Assembly: GCF_033568475.1 (NCBI RefSeq)
Contig: NC_133120.1
Coordinates: forward strand, 94,816,151-94,880,150
Direction of reading: 5' to 3'
Source: Henckelia pumila
Taxonomy: Eukaryota; Streptophyta; Magnoliopsida; Lamiales; Gesneriaceae
DNA length: 64,000 nt
Below the pieces are notes generated by a model that did no database searches, was not told where the DNA came from, and saw only the letters and a program-made list of their open reading frames with translations. This document shows, one piece after another, positions 45,072 to 55,538 of the stretch; position 1 is the first letter of the stretch; the number at the start of each line of letters is the position of its first letter. Position numbers and translations under genes: made by a program.

Positions 45072-47084
45072 ATGACTTCTTTCAACAGAATTCCTATGTT
45101 TTCTAAAGAAGAGTATGATGATTGGAAAATTCGCATGCAGGCACATCTTGCAGCACAGGATGATGACATGCTATATGTCATAACAGACGGTCCTATCAAA
45201 ATTATGAAGGTCAACCCAGCTCTAGCCGATGGTGCAGGACAAATGATTGAGAAACCAAGAGCTGAGTGGACCACTGAGGACAAAAAGAAGGCCAATCTTG
45301 ACAATGTGGCCCGGGACATCCTATACAAAACACTGGACAAGAATATGTTCAGCAAAATCAAGTCATGTTCCACAGCAAAGGAAATTTGGGAGAAGCTCAC
45401 TCAGCTGTGTGAAGGGAATGACCAGACAAAGGAAAACAAGCTCACTCTGGCCATTCAAAAATATGACAACGCCAAAATGAAGCCAGGGGAAACCATGGCT
45501 GAATTTGATGAACGGTTCAGTAGTATCATCTGTGATCTTATTGCTTTAGGTAAAACTTATACTAACCGTGAAATTGCTGTGAAGGTTATGAGAGCTCTGC
45601 CCAAAGAATGGGAGATCAAGACAGTGGCCATGAGAGAGTCAAAAGACTTGAGCAAGGTTGAACTGCATGATCTCTTTGCAGATCTCAAAGCCTATGAGTT
45701 CGAGCTCAACATGAGAACAGAAGATGAACCATCTACTTCTCAACCAACCAAGGCCTTAACCTCAACCGTGATATGTCCACCGGTCGAGGAAGCTCCAAAG
45801 AGATCAGCTGAGCAAATCAGCAATGAAGCCATGACACTCTTTGTCAAGAAATTTGGTAAATTTATGCGTAAAAACAATTCTAAATTTAAAAATTATCATA
45901 AATCGGACCATACAAACGATGGTCCTACTTGTTTTAACTGTGGAAAGCCAGGCCACTTCATTGCAGACTGCACCAAGCCTAAGAACAATGATCAGAAGCA
46001 ATTCTCCGAAAGAAGAAGGGGTAAGGAGGATAAAAGGACGTTTAGAAAAGGAAGAGACCAAAGGGTTCTAGTAGCAGACGAAAGCAAAAGCAAGTGGGCT
46101 GAGTCTGACTCTGACAACTCCAATACCGGAAGCTCTTCAGATGACAGCGATGATGAAAAAGTGGAATGCCTTATGGCCGACATCGAAGAAGAAGCTGAGG
46201 AGGTATTTGACTTTGGCTCACCTGAATTTACTCACAGTGATTTAGTTACTGCTTTACACGAAATGACTAATGAATACAAAGCATTATCCAAGGAGTTCGA
46301 GGAAGTAAAGGCAGAAAGAGCTGACCTAAAAGATAAGTCAAGCAAATCAAGCTGCATGCAGCAAAAAGAGCTTGATGGTCTTAAGGTCAAGCTAAGTCTG
46401 CTGGCTACTGAGAACGACACCTTGAAAAGAGTATTCCAAGCTACCTTGATTGAGAATAAAAAACTACTTGAAATCATTAAGGCTTGGAATAAATCTTCGG
46501 TAACCATTGACAAGATTCAAGAAATCCAAAGACCGGTACATGATAAAACCGGTCTAGGGTTTGGAACAAATGAACAGTCTATGGAATCCTGTATTCAGTC
46601 AAGCCTGGACAAAGGCAATCTTAACAAAATAAGATTTGTCAGGTCCAGCACGATATATGAACACGATAAGTGCAGCTTTGACAAAAATCAGAAAGTATCG
46701 AACGAACGAAGCTCTAAGCATAGAGGGCTGGGATATGTGGATCCCCAGACCTCTAATCAAAGAGGAACTTGGATCAAACCAAAACCTAATGAAAGAAGAA
46801 AGGGAAACCAATCTAATTTCAAAAGGCCATGGAATGAGTCTAACTACTCTAAGAAAAGATGGTCAAAGGAGAAGCCTTACCAGTACTTTAATTGCAGGCC
46901 AGTTCAAAAGAGGTACAGGCTAACTGATGAAAATAAAAAAGGCAAGCAGCACACAGCAACCTCACAAGCACACACATTTACTGCCTATCGACCGCACAGA
47001 TTTCTGGACACACACACGGGCAAACCTGTAAGGGTGTTCCAGGTGTGGGTCCCGAAAGGGCTAATCCGACCTGGACCCTACTAG
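45072..47084 (+). CDS. Gag of copia D (670 aa)
   Basis: ATG 45072 opens MTSFNRIPMFSKEEYDDWK, the usual start of SIRE-type gag. A capsid-like helical region follows (MSKVK-type LTLAIQKYDNAKMKPGE, MRALPKEWEIKTVAMRESKD), then one intact CCHC knuckle (CFNCGKPGHFIADC near residue 287), an acidic Ser/Asp-rich segment, a coiled-coil-like stretch (KALSKEFEEVKAERADLKD) and a long basic tail. It ends at TAG 47082-47084. Pol continues in the same frame, so either readthrough or removal of a short intron could make Gag-Pol. The product would form cytoplasmic particles. Confidence 0.9.
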   Translation: MTSFNRIPMFSKEEYDDWKIRMQAHLAAQDDDMLYVITDGPIKIMKVNPALADGAGQMIEKPRAEWTTEDKKKANLDNVARDILYKTLDKNMFSKIKSCSTAKEIWEKLTQLCEGNDQTKENKLTLAIQKYDNAKMKPGETMAEFDERFSSIICDLIALGKTYTNREIAVKVMRALPKEWEIKTVAMRESKDLSKVELHDLFADLKAYEFELNMRTEDEPSTSQPTKALTSTVICPPVEEAPKRSAEQISNEAMTLFVKKFGKFMRKNNSKFKNYHKSDHTNDGPTCFNCGKPGHFIADCTKPKNNDQKQFSERRRGKEDKRTFRKGRDQRVLVADESKSKWAESDSDNSNTGSSSDDSDDEKVECLMADIEEEAEEVFDFGSPEFTHSDLVTALHEMTNEYKALSKEFEEVKAERADLKDKSSKSSCMQQKELDGLKVKLSLLATENDTLKRVFQATLIENKKLLEIIKAWNKSSVTIDKIQEIQRPVHDKTGLGFGTNEQSMESCIQSSLDKGNLNKIRFVRSSTIYEHDKCSFDKNQKVSNERSSKHRGLGYVDPQTSNQRGTWIKPKPNERRKGNQSNFKRPWNESNYSKKRWSKEKPYQYFNCRPVQKRYRLTDENKKGKQHTATSQAHTFTAYRPHRFLDTHTGKPVRVFQVWVPKGLIRPGPY

Positions 47085-47117
47085 ATATGGGTACCAAAAG
47101 TTCTTCACTCTTTGCAG
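47028..47117 (+). other. Candidate 90-nt intron spanning the gag stop of copia D
   Basis: The donor CCT|GTAAGG and the acceptor CTTTGCAG|GTACT lie exactly on codon boundaries. The segment is 30 codons long and contains the only stop between gag and pol. However, it also encodes two copies of a WVPK motif that is normal coding sequence in related elements, so a simple nonsense codon is an equally good reading. Confidence 0.35.
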
Positions 47118-50100
47118 GTACTAAAAGTCCAAACGGGCGAGAAAACCACTTCTATCAAGGACACTACCTGGTATTTAGATAGCGGTTGCTCACGACACAT
47201 GACAGGGAATCCAGAACTTCTAACAGAAGTGGTGTTGTGCAAAGGACCAAAGATCAGCTTTGGAGACAACTCCAAAGGTAAAACCGTGGGTAAGGGTAAG
47301 ATCATCCATGGTAACATCATTATTAAAGATGTGTTACTTGTTGACAAACTATGCTATAATTTGATAAGTATTAGTCAACTATGTGGCAATGATCATTCGG
47401 TCGAGTTTCACAAACACACTTGCCTCATAAAAAATGACAAAGGTGAGACTCTTATGACCGGTGTACGAGACCTAAACACCTACAAGGTAAACTGGTCTTG
47501 CTCACATATTTCTTCACCTACTTGTCTTACTGCTCATCATGATAAACATTGGTTGTGGCATAAGCGGTTAAATCATCTAAATTTTAAGTCCATTTTTAAC
47601 TTGAGGAAGCATGATTTGGTTTCTGGTCTGCCCGAAGGAGATTTTATAAAAGACAAAGTTTGTCCTGCTTGTCAACTAGGAAAGCAGGTGAGAGCAACTT
47701 TTAAAAATAAAGGGTGTATGTCTTCTTCCAAATGTTTAGACTTACTTCACATGGACCTATTTGGTCCTATACCAGTAAGAAGCATAGGGGGAATGAGATA
47801 TGCTCTTGTTGTTATAGATGACTTTTCTCGATTTACTTGGGTCATCTTTCTCTCTTCAAAAGATCAAACTGCACCTCACCTGATTAAGCTTTTTAAACGC
47901 TTGCAAAATGAACAATCTACTGTGATAGATAGAATCAGGAGTGATAGAGGGACTGAATTTTTAAACACCACTCTTATGACTTATCTAGATGATCAGGGAA
48001 TCAAGCATGGGTTGTCAGCTGCTAGATCCCCACAGCAAAATGGGGTGGCTGAAAGAAGGAACCGTACTTTAAAAGAAGCAGCCAGAACTATGATTGCTGA
48101 TTCAAATGTTTCTCAAAGACTTTGGGCAGAAGCAGTTAACACAGCTTGCTATACTCAAAACAGATCTATGATTAATAAACGATTTAACAAAACTCCATAT
48201 GAGATCTGGAATGGCACAAAACCTGATATTTCTTATTTCAAAATTTTTGGGTGCAAATGCTTTATCCACAACAATGGCAAAAACCATTTGACAGCCTTCG
48301 ATGCCAAAGCAGACGAAGGAACTTTTATTGGTTACTCAGCCGTTAGCAGAGCTTATCGAGTGTTCAATCAAAGATCACTAACGGTCGAGGAAACCATTCA
48401 TGTTGTTTTTGATGAATCTACTCTATGTACAGAACAAACTCAAGGGAGCATAAATGATCTGAGTCACAGACTGGAAAACACAAATCTACAGGAAGAGAGT
48501 GACAGTGATCTATATCCTCCAAAGAAGGATGATCCAGTTCCCTCTACCGGGTGTGATCAAACAAGGCCAGAAGTGGATCCACCGGTTGATAACAATCCTC
48601 CAGCCAATGATGATCCAGTAAACGAGGACGTTCATCAACCAATTGATGACAACCCTTTAGGGAATTATTTTAGGTGGAACAAAGATCATCCACCTGGGTT
48701 GGTCATAGGTGACCCTTCTGCTCCTCGAAAAACACGTGGTCAAATGATTAATGAATTCTTGCATGCCGCTTTCATATCTCAGGTAGAGCCCAAGAAAATA
48801 GATGAAGCTCTATCAGATGCCAGCTGGATTGAAGCTATGCAAGAAGAGTTGAATCAATTCACCCGCAACAATGTTTGGCATCTAGTTCCTCGACCGAAAA
48901 ATCAAAATGTGATTGGAACTAGATGGGTGTTTCGTAACAAGCTCGATGAACATGGCACTGTTGTGCGTAACAAAGCTCGACTTGTTGCTCAAGGATTCAG
49001 ACAAGAAGAAGGCATAGACTTTGAGGAATCTTTCGCGCCAGTTGCAAGACTAGAAGCAATCCGCATCTTTCTTGCTTATGCAGCCTTCAAGAATTTTAAA
49101 GTTTATCAAATGGATGTGAAGTCTGCATTCCTCAATGGTCTACTTCAAGAAGAGGTGTACGTTGAACAACCAACAGGTTTTGTCAATCCTACTCATCCTC
49201 AATATATCTATAAACTTGACAAAGCTCTCTATGGATTAAAACAAGCACCGCGTGCTTGGTATGACACTTTGCTAAAATTTTTACTGGAACATGATTTCCA
49301 AATTGGAACGGTCGATAAGACCCTGTTTAAATTTGTAAAAGGTGATCATGTGTTACTAGTACAAATTTATGTTGATGACATTATATTTGGGTCAACTAAC
49401 CCCAAGTTGTGCTCAAAGTTCTCTAAACTGATGAAGGAGAAGTTTGAAATGAGCATGATGGGCGAGCTAAACTTCTTTCTTGGACTTCAAGTAAAGCAAC
49501 TTGAAACTGGAATATTCATCAATCAGTCCAAGTATGCCAAGGAATTGGTAAAGAAGTTTGGAATGGAACAATGCTCAACTGTATCTACCCCCATGAGTAC
49601 ATCAATTAAGCTTGATAAAGATGAAGGGGGAATTCCGGTCGAGGTAACCATGTATCGAGGCCTTATTGGTTCACTGCTCTATTTGACTGCCAGTCGACCG
49701 GATATCATGTATTCAGTTTGTTTATGTGCTAGATTTCAAGCCGCACCTAAGCAATCTCATTTCATTGCTACCAAACGAATACTTAAATATATTAAAGGAA
49801 CTACTAATGTGGGTCTTTGGTATCCCAAAGATTCAAATCTTAATCTTATTGGCTATTCAGATGCAGATTATGCAGGTTGTAGAATTGATCGCAAAAGTAC
49901 AAGTGGCACATGTCAATTCCTTGGAGATAGACTAATTTCGTGGTCAAGTAAGAAGCAGACATCAATTGCTACCTCGACCGCCGAAGCAGAATACCTTGCT
50001 GCTGGCAGCTGTTGTGCTCAAATACTCTGGATTCAACAGCAGCTTAATGATTATGGGATTCGGTCGAGTGAAGCTCCAATCTACTGTGACAATACAAGTG

Positions 50101-50312
50101 CCATAGCCATCACTCACAATCCAGTGATGCACTCTCGGACAAAGCACATTGATGTCAGGCATCACTTTATCCGAGATCATGTCTTTAAGAAGGAAATCAG
50201 GCTGGAATACATCTCTACCGATCAGCAAGCAGCAGACATATTCACCAAGCCTCTACCGGACGCTAAGTTTTCATATTTTCGAAATATTCTTGGCTTAGTA
50301 GATTTAAGTTAG
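47085..50312 (+). CDS. Pol of copia D: protease-integrase-RT-RNase H, open throughout
   Basis: An uninterrupted frame of more than 1060 codons, in the same frame as gag. Order: protease ([14 protein letters not shown] near 47170), GAG-pre-integrase with HHCC ([19 protein letters not shown]), integrase core ([36 protein letters not shown]), RT ([24 protein letters not shown]; catalytic [10 protein letters not shown] near 49365) and RNase H ([18 protein letters not shown], ending [12 protein letters not shown]). All catalytic motifs look intact. There is no own ATG near the start; expression must come from a Gag-Pol fusion. It could still supply activity for transposition. Confidence 0.92.
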   Translation: MWVPKVLHSLQVLKVQTGEKTTSIKDTTWYLDSGCSRHMTGNPELLTEVVLCKGPKISFGDNSKGKTVGKGKIIHGNIIIKDVLLVDKLCYNLISISQLCGNDHSVEFHKHTCLIKNDKGETLMTGVRDLNTYKVNWSCSHISSPTCLTAHHDKHWLWHKRLNHLNFKSIFNLRKHDLVSGLPEGDFIKDKVCPACQLGKQVRATFKNKGCMSSSKCLDLLHMDLFGPIPVRSIGGMRYALVVIDDFSRFTWVIFLSSKDQTAPHLIKLFKRLQNEQSTVIDRIRSDRGTEFLNTTLMTYLDDQGIKHGLSAARSPQQNGVAERRNRTLKEAARTMIADSNVSQRLWAEAVNTACYTQNRSMINKRFNKTPYEIWNGTKPDISYFKIFGCKCFIHNNGKNHLTAFDAKADEGTFIGYSAVSRAYRVFNQRSLTVEETIHVVFDESTLCTEQTQGSINDLSHRLENTNLQEESDSDLYPPKKDDPVPSTGCDQTRPEVDPPVDNNPPANDDPVNEDVHQPIDDNPLGNYFRWNKDHPPGLVIGDPSAPRKTRGQMINEFLHAAFISQVEPKKIDEALSDASWIEAMQEELNQFTRNNVWHLVPRPKNQNVIGTRWVFRNKLDEHGTVVRNKARLVAQGFRQEEGIDFEESFAPVARLEAIRIFLAYAAFKNFKVYQMDVKSAFLNGLLQEEVYVEQPTGFVNPTHPQYIYKLDKALYGLKQAPRAWYDTLLKFLLEHDFQIGTVDKTLFKFVKGDHVLLVQIYVDDIIFGSTNPKLCSKFSKLMKEKFEMSMMGELNFFLGLQVKQLETGIFINQSKYAKELVKKFGMEQCSTVSTPMSTSIKLDKDEGGIPVEVTMYRGLIGSLLYLTASRPDIMYSVCLCARFQAAPKQSHFIATKRILKYIKGTTNVGLWYPKDSNLNLIGYSDADYAGCRIDRKSTSGTCQFLGDRLISWSSKKQTSIATSTAEAEYLAAGSCCAQILWIQQQLNDYGIRSSEAPIYCDNTSAIAITHNPVMHSRTKHIDVRHHFIRDHVFKKEIRLEYISTDQQAADIFTKPLPDAKFSYFRNILGLVDLS

Positions 50313-50325
50313 TATGCATGTGTTT

Positions 50326-50332
50326 AGGGGGA
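50326..50332 (+). other. Internal polypurine-tract-like sequence after pol of copia D
   Basis: TTTAGGGGGAATGATTG lies 11-27 bp after the pol stop, in the position where simpler copia elements have their 3' purine tract. The functional tract next to the LTR (53594-53606) is 3.3 kb further on. Confidence 0.5.
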
Positions 50333-50537
50333 ATGATTGTCAATATGACATTAATAGATTAGCTGTTACGTTGCCATTGGCATATCATCCGCCTTTAACT
50401 AGTCTCTGACAGGCTTCGTACTAGCAGCTTGGTGCTTTGAACCAAATGACATTAATTGGGCGCCGTGATTATGCTCTTCAAAACTTTTTGAATTTCAAAA
50501 ATACTTTTCATGACATCACCCTATGGCCCATAGGTTC

Positions 50538-50545
50538 CTATATAT
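50538..50545 (+). promoter_or_regulatory. TATA-like sequence upstream of the third ORF of copia D
   Basis: CCTATATATACTTC lies about 130 bp before ATG 50671 and is followed by a pyrimidine-rich leader-like stretch (CAATCTTTCACC, CTCAAGCTTTTGC). It would fit a promoter for a separate transcript of the third ORF. This rests on motif and spacing only. Confidence 0.4.
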
Positions 50546-50670
50546 ACTTCTTTACACTCGTATATCAATCTTTCACCTTTGCTAAAAACCTTCATATTGT
50601 ATTAAACGCTCCATCGAATTACTCTCAAGCTTTTGCTTACTCTTTGCTCGAGTTCTTATCTACAGATATC

Positions 50671-53436
50671 ATGTCGATCCAGAAGACTTGCCTCGCCATC
50701 AACTTTGATTCCGTTGTTAAGGCAAACAACGCAGGAATAACTGAGGTCTTCACCATGCTTGAAGCCTCTGGACTGAAGAAATTTCTGGAATGCAGCGCCA
50801 TCTGCGATTTGCCTGTTTTGAAGGAGTTCTTCGCAACCGCTCAAATCGAGCATGGGACTATCAAATGCTTGATCAAGACAGAGGTCTACTCCTTCAATCA
50901 GAAGTTCTTCGCCAGCACATTTGATCTGCCCTCCAGGGGTTTGACAAAATGCACGGATCTTCCAGATGGTAACTGCTCTTATTGGTTGAAGGAGTTCTCA
51001 ACTACTGATGCTCCGATCAAACTGCCGGCCCAGAAGACATCTCTCAAAGCTCCATTCAGGCTACTGACTAATATCGTGGCCAAGAATCTTCTGGCCAAGG
51101 CTGGATCTTACGACAAGGTGACGCTGGAGAAATTTCAATACATGGCTTGTATTGCCTCCAAGATCAACATAAACTGGTCAGACATTCTGTTCAATATTCT
51201 ATGTGAAATGATCAGGGGCAAAGGGCAATCCGAGGGATTTGCTTTGCAAATCTGCCACATCTTGGGCGTCCTTGGAGTGGATTTTTCCAAGACTGAGTCT
51301 CTGCATCCCACCAAATGGCTCAACAAGTCTACGATTCTCAAATTCCTGAACAAGAAAGAGACTGCGGTCGACACCTTGCCCTCAACCGCAAAGGTTATTG
51401 CTATCCCTCAACCGCTTTCAACGGTTTCGGTCGTGGCCAAACCAGTCCATACCAAAAAGTCTGCCAAGCGTCAACTGATCATCGAATCTGACTCTGAAGA
51501 TGAATCACGTGAGAATGTTCCACTGATTCAAGCTTTCAGCAGGTCATCCCCTTCGGTCTCCAAAGCAGCTGTGTCATCCACGCCTGCAGGCGAGAAGAAG
51601 AGGCAGCACAAGAAGCTAAAGTCTCTTTCTGGACTTGCTCCTACCCTGCCAACGGTCGAGACTACTACCGTTGTTGCTTCTACTGCTCCTCGTCCTACAA
51701 AAGGTGTGATAATCCGGGAAGGTGCCTCATCAGCTCCTGAGGTCACTCTAGCTGATCCCAAAGACAAAGGGAAAGGTGTGATGATCTACACACCCAAGGC
51801 TCAACCAGCAGCTACGATAGAACTCAATATGATCATCTCTCACGTGCTCCGTACTGTCAAGCGTCATCTACAACGTTTTGACAGATGGCATCACTCCCGC
51901 ACTCACTTGACACTCGCTCAAATATTTCCTAAATGGAAATCTCTAAACGTCATTGAGCAGAAGATGCTTCTATTTGCTGATACTGAAGACATCGTGGAGG
52001 CTCTGGGAAGAAGACATCTCATAGACTTGAAGCTTCGAGGAAGCCTGCTATCACTGCTAATTAGTGAGCGTGTCAAGAATTTCAAATCCAAGAGTCCTAC
52101 CGCTGCCGATGACTTTGTGATTTTGACTGGACTACAGGATAGTCTACGTCAAATCACTCAACTACTTCAGCACTTCCAAGCTCTCAACAATGTCAAAACA
52201 CCAGCTTCAGCAGCCTGTTTGCAAGCTTATGTGCTGGAAGCACAAGTGATGATGAAAACCTTTCTCACCCAAGATCAGGGTGAAGAAGACGTCTATGCTC
52301 TCCCTTCTTCAGATGGGATTCTGACCGATCTCATCACTGCTGACCTCTTTCAATCATATGCTCTAAGATCGAGTGTAGCAGCATCTTCATCGGTCGACCC
52401 CTCCTCAACCGCAGTCCAAGCAGTTACTCAACCGGAAGCAGTTGTGATTGCTCACTCCTCTCCCGTGATGACCGCTCACACTTCTCCCGGTCATTCACAA
52501 GATGTTTTAGAAGTGGTTGCACAAGAGATACCTGTCACCTCTGTGACAGAGGCTCCTTGCAGTAGTGAAGCAACAGTGCCCCCAACGGAGATATCAAGCA
52601 CTATTGTATCACCTGCATCTCCAGAACAGCAAGTGACTGATGCTGATCCAGCACTTCAACCGTCTCCATCTACTGAAAAGTTTATGGAAGATCTCATTAT
52701 GGATGAACCAAGTGCTGATCCTGGTACTCCACCAACCATATTGGCTGCAGTCGAAACTATTACATCTCCAACTGTACCATTATTGGAAGGTCCATCGGGT
52801 AGCTCTCCAGCAAGTTCACCCGCACCACATCATCGTGAGTCTAGCCCGGTTTCACCAAGAAATGACTCAGAAGGGCAAATGATTCAGACTGATGATTCTT
52901 TAATTGAAGCCATGGCCGCAGCTCTAGATCATACCTTGATAAATCGGCTTCATGAGCTCATGCAAATGGTTAGGTCCTTCTCTCAAGACATAACAAACTC
53001 ATCCTTATCGGTCGATAATTCACGCCAGACGATGATTCGGCATTTCGAGACCGTGTCTCGAGACCTTGCTCGTCTGTCCACAGAGATCACTAATCATCAT
53101 CGCACTCAAATCAACACGCTCTCTACCGTCTCCGAACAAGTTATCCGATCCGAAAATCGCCTTCATAAGCAGTTGAATGATCGGATGGACACTATGCAAG
53201 CCACTCTACTTGCTCAAATCGATGCAAAAATAGACACTATGCAAGCCTGCCTTGGCACTCAACTCACTGAGGTCATCCTTCGGCTCAACCAAGGTGATGC
53301 CAAAAAGGGGGAAGAAGAGCAACGTAGAGCAGCAGAGGCAAGAAGACGTGAAGAAGAGTCCAGAAGAAAAGAAGAAGCCGACAGAAGAAGAAGAGAAGGC
53401 GATAGGTCAGGAGGAGCCAGTTGGTTCAAAAGATGA
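50671..53436 (+). CDS. Third ORF of copia D (921 aa), envelope position, function unknown
   Basis: ATG 50671 (MSIQKTCLAINFDS) is preferred; an upstream in-frame ATG at 50446 would add 75 residues with a hydrophobic run (YIYFFTLVYQSFTFA) that overlaps the TATA-like region. Residues 1 to ~250 look globular (LKKFLECSAICDLPVLKEFF, WSDILFNILCEMIRGKGQSE, ICHILGVLGVDF) and recall, from memory, N-terminal domains of 'putative plant transposon' proteins. The middle is Ser/Thr/Pro-rich and low in complexity. A short helical region follows, then a C-terminal coiled coil with tMDTMQA repeats and a run of Arg/Glu. From ATG 50671 there is no obvious signal peptide or membrane span, so it does not look like a classical envelope protein. 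The frame is fully open. Confidence 0.75.
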   Translation: MSIQKTCLAINFDSVVKANNAGITEVFTMLEASGLKKFLECSAICDLPVLKEFFATAQIEHGTIKCLIKTEVYSFNQKFFASTFDLPSRGLTKCTDLPDGNCSYWLKEFSTTDAPIKLPAQKTSLKAPFRLLTNIVAKNLLAKAGSYDKVTLEKFQYMACIASKININWSDILFNILCEMIRGKGQSEGFALQICHILGVLGVDFSKTESLHPTKWLNKSTILKFLNKKETAVDTLPSTAKVIAIPQPLSTVSVVAKPVHTKKSAKRQLIIESDSEDESRENVPLIQAFSRSSPSVSKAAVSSTPAGEKKRQHKKLKSLSGLAPTLPTVETTTVVASTAPRPTKGVIIREGASSAPEVTLADPKDKGKGVMIYTPKAQPAATIELNMIISHVLRTVKRHLQRFDRWHHSRTHLTLAQIFPKWKSLNVIEQKMLLFADTEDIVEALGRRHLIDLKLRGSLLSLLISERVKNFKSKSPTAADDFVILTGLQDSLRQITQLLQHFQALNNVKTPASAACLQAYVLEAQVMMKTFLTQDQGEEDVYALPSSDGILTDLITADLFQSYALRSSVAASSSVDPSSTAVQAVTQPEAVVIAHSSPVMTAHTSPGHSQDVLEVVAQEIPVTSVTEAPCSSEATVPPTEISSTIVSPASPEQQVTDADPALQPSPSTEKFMEDLIMDEPSADPGTPPTILAAVETITSPTVPLLEGPSGSSPASSPAPHHRESSPVSPRNDSEGQMIQTDDSLIEAMAAALDHTLINRLHELMQMVRSFSQDITNSSLSVDNSRQTMIRHFETVSRDLARLSTEITNHHRTQINTLSTVSEQVIRSENRLHKQLNDRMDTMQATLLAQIDAKIDTMQACLGTQLTEVILRLNQGDAKKGEEEQRRAAEARRREEESRRKEEADRRRREGDRSGGASWFKR

Positions 53437-53593
53437 ACAACTTATCTCTTCTTTACTTATCGCAGCCGCATCTTATTTTTTTTCTGTAGGTGTAATAAAA
53501 ATGCTTATTGTACTTAATGAAATTCATTCTCTCAATGAAGTTCATTTTAATGCTTTCATATTGTTCTTGGAGCACTTAAGTTTTGTCATCACC

Positions 53594-53606
53594 AAAAAGG
53601 GGGAAA
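53594..53606 (+). other. Polypurine tract of copia D
   Basis: AAAAAGGGGGAAA abuts the 3' LTR start at 53608. Confidence 0.88.
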
Positions 53607-53607
53607 T

Positions 53608-54950
53608 TGTTGAATCCGATATTTTGGTGATAACAAACAACAACTCATTGTATAGGAATGTGCTGCCAACCATTGTATTTCAGGAATCTACTACAACTTC
53701 TACCGGAAGCTTGTCAACCGCCTTTGCTCTCGACCGGCTGAAATCACAAGCCTATCGACTGGCTATCAAAACCAGCAGAGGATAAATCTATCTACCGGAA
53801 GCTTGTCAACCGCTTTTATCTCTCGACCGGTTGAAGTCACAAGCTTATCGACTGGTTATTCAAACCAGCAGAGGACAAATATCTCTACCGGTAGAATGCC
53901 AACTGCCTATCTAGATATCTCGAGACAAGTACCTGTGACAAGATGTTCTTTGCAGGATCCTTTATTAAAAGCAGAACCGGCGTTTCAGAAGATTTGTTGA
54001 CTCCTGCAAATCAAGACAACAGGTTGTACCAAAATGGCAAAAACACAGAATGACTGCAGATAAAGCATTCGACCGTTTATTCCAGTTTTGGACCCTGGAA
54101 GTTGTCTGCAGTGTACGATCCTCATGCAGAATCATCAATGCATTTATGAGCATTAAATGTGCATTCAATGCAGCATCAGAACGTTCAAAATAAAGACGTT
54201 GATGATTGACCTATATAAAGGGAAGATTGCTCAAAAAGAGAACAACAACAAGAACAACAACAAGTGATACGAGACAACGAAGAGAGACAAGCAACTCAGA
54301 AAAATTTCAATCACTTGACTAATATCAGAAGTCCTCATCTGATATACTTGAGCACACTTACAAGATCATTCATCTGCTGCTCAAATAAACCCTCGCCTAC
54401 AGTTCACATATCTGATCGTCAAGGATCATCCTAGGGTTTTCAAGCCTCTCGACCGCTCTGCAGTCTGAGAAGCTCAACTCAACTATACTCAGTGTTGAAG
54501 AGACTTGAAGCTGCTCTGAAAGCTTCCACCAGTCTGATAAGAACTGAGAATCTTATCTGTGTAAATCTAGGAGTTTCGGATTAGGCATTGGATAAGTCCT
54601 AAGTCTGAAGTGGGTGTATTACAAGACGTTGTAATAACCAAAGTCTTCTAGTGAATTCCTTCCTAAGTGGAAGAAGGGGAGACGTAGAAGGATTAAGCCT
54701 TCGAACTTCCATAAAATCGTGCTTTAGCATTTACTGCCATTTATCTTACATCATGCTCATACATTGCATTATAAACTTTGCATCACTAAAACCTCTGAAC
54801 TATTTCCGCACTATTTAAGTTGTTCAAAACGTTTTAGAAGTTGAGAAAACTGATTAAGTGAACTAAACCTCACTTGATCATTTTAAAGAAGAAGAAGAAA
54901 AGTTTCAGAGTGTATTCACCCCCCCTCTACCCTCTGAACCGATCCCAACA
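53608..54950 (+). repeat. 3' LTR of copia D
   Basis: 1343 bp, matching 43676-45018. Differences noted: T/C near 54718, C/A near 54752 and T/G near 54890. Confidence 0.95.
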
Positions 54951-54955
54951 ACAGA

Positions 54956-55473
54956 TTATACTTCATCTCTGAGCTATCAGCAATCTCGGGACAATAGGAT
55001 AGCAGATCAAAGAACCTCTGCTGATACTCATCGATAGACATGGCTCCCTGTCGCAGACTCAGTAACTCGCCTGCCTTCGACTGACGGAGCGCAGGAGGAA
55101 AATACCGCTTTTGGAAAGCTGTGCGGAACTCGGCCCAGGTGGCCACTCCTCTCGCCGCAACAAAAGGTGCAGAAGTAAACCTCCACCACCTACGCGCACG
55201 CCCATCCAGAAGATAGCCAAGGGTCTCCACCTTCTGCTCCTCGGTGCATTGGAAAGTCTGAAAAGTCGTCTCCATGCGGTCTAACCAGTTCTCCGCATTC
55301 TTCGGAGACTCACCTCCAACTAAGGGCTTAGGACCCATAGCTAAGAATCGACGTACAGTGAAACGCTCGTCTTCATGATGACGATGACGCCGTTCTCGAT
55401 GAGGCTCCCGGTCGGCATCACCCCAACGCCCACCAACACTGCCATGAGAACTCTGGTCGTCACGATTTGACAT
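54956..55473 (-). pseudogene. N-terminal Gag of gypsy C, cut off by copia D
   Basis: ATG 55473 (MSNRDDQSSHGSVGG) starts an acidic/basic leader, then the gag core: PKPLVGGESPKNAENWLDRM, RARRWWRFTSAPF, FRTAFQKRYFPPALRQS, LLSLRQGAMSIDEYQQRF. The frame runs to the copia D junction and resumes on the other side at 43670. Its spacing from the primer site (55519-55534) is normal. Outside the insertion and the stop at 42487 the gag-pol frame of this element is otherwise intact. Confidence 0.88.
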
Positions 55474-55518
55474 CTACAAAAATACCTCAAGATGAGACTA
55501 AATCCCAAGAATTCTTTT

Positions 55519-55534
55519 GCATGATCTGATACCA
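55519..55534 (-). other. Primer-binding site of gypsy C
   Basis: On the minus strand TGGTATCAGATCATGC lies four bases inside the 5' LTR, an initiator methionine tRNA complement. Confidence 0.88.
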
Positions 55535-55538
55535 TAAA

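Larger units (their letters stand above)
43676..54950 (+). mobile_element. Copia D: young, nearly intact Ty1-copia element of the SIRE/Maximus type with a third ORF (11.3 kb)
   Basis: LTRs of equal length (1343 bp) at 43676-45018 and 53608-54950 (TGTTGAATCC ... CCGATCCCAACA) differ at about three sites by eye. The duplication ACAGA flanks both sides (43671-43675 and 54951-54955). The interior has the primer site, gag (45072-47084), pol (47085-50312), a third ORF (50671-53436) and the purine tract. It sits in the gag gene of gypsy C. Large gag, copia domain order and an extra ORF after pol point to the SIRE/Maximus lineage. Confidence 0.95.

Noticed and set aside
50671-53436. Calling the third ORF of copia D an envelope gene.
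   Set aside because: From the preferred ATG there is no signal peptide or membrane span; only its position matches.
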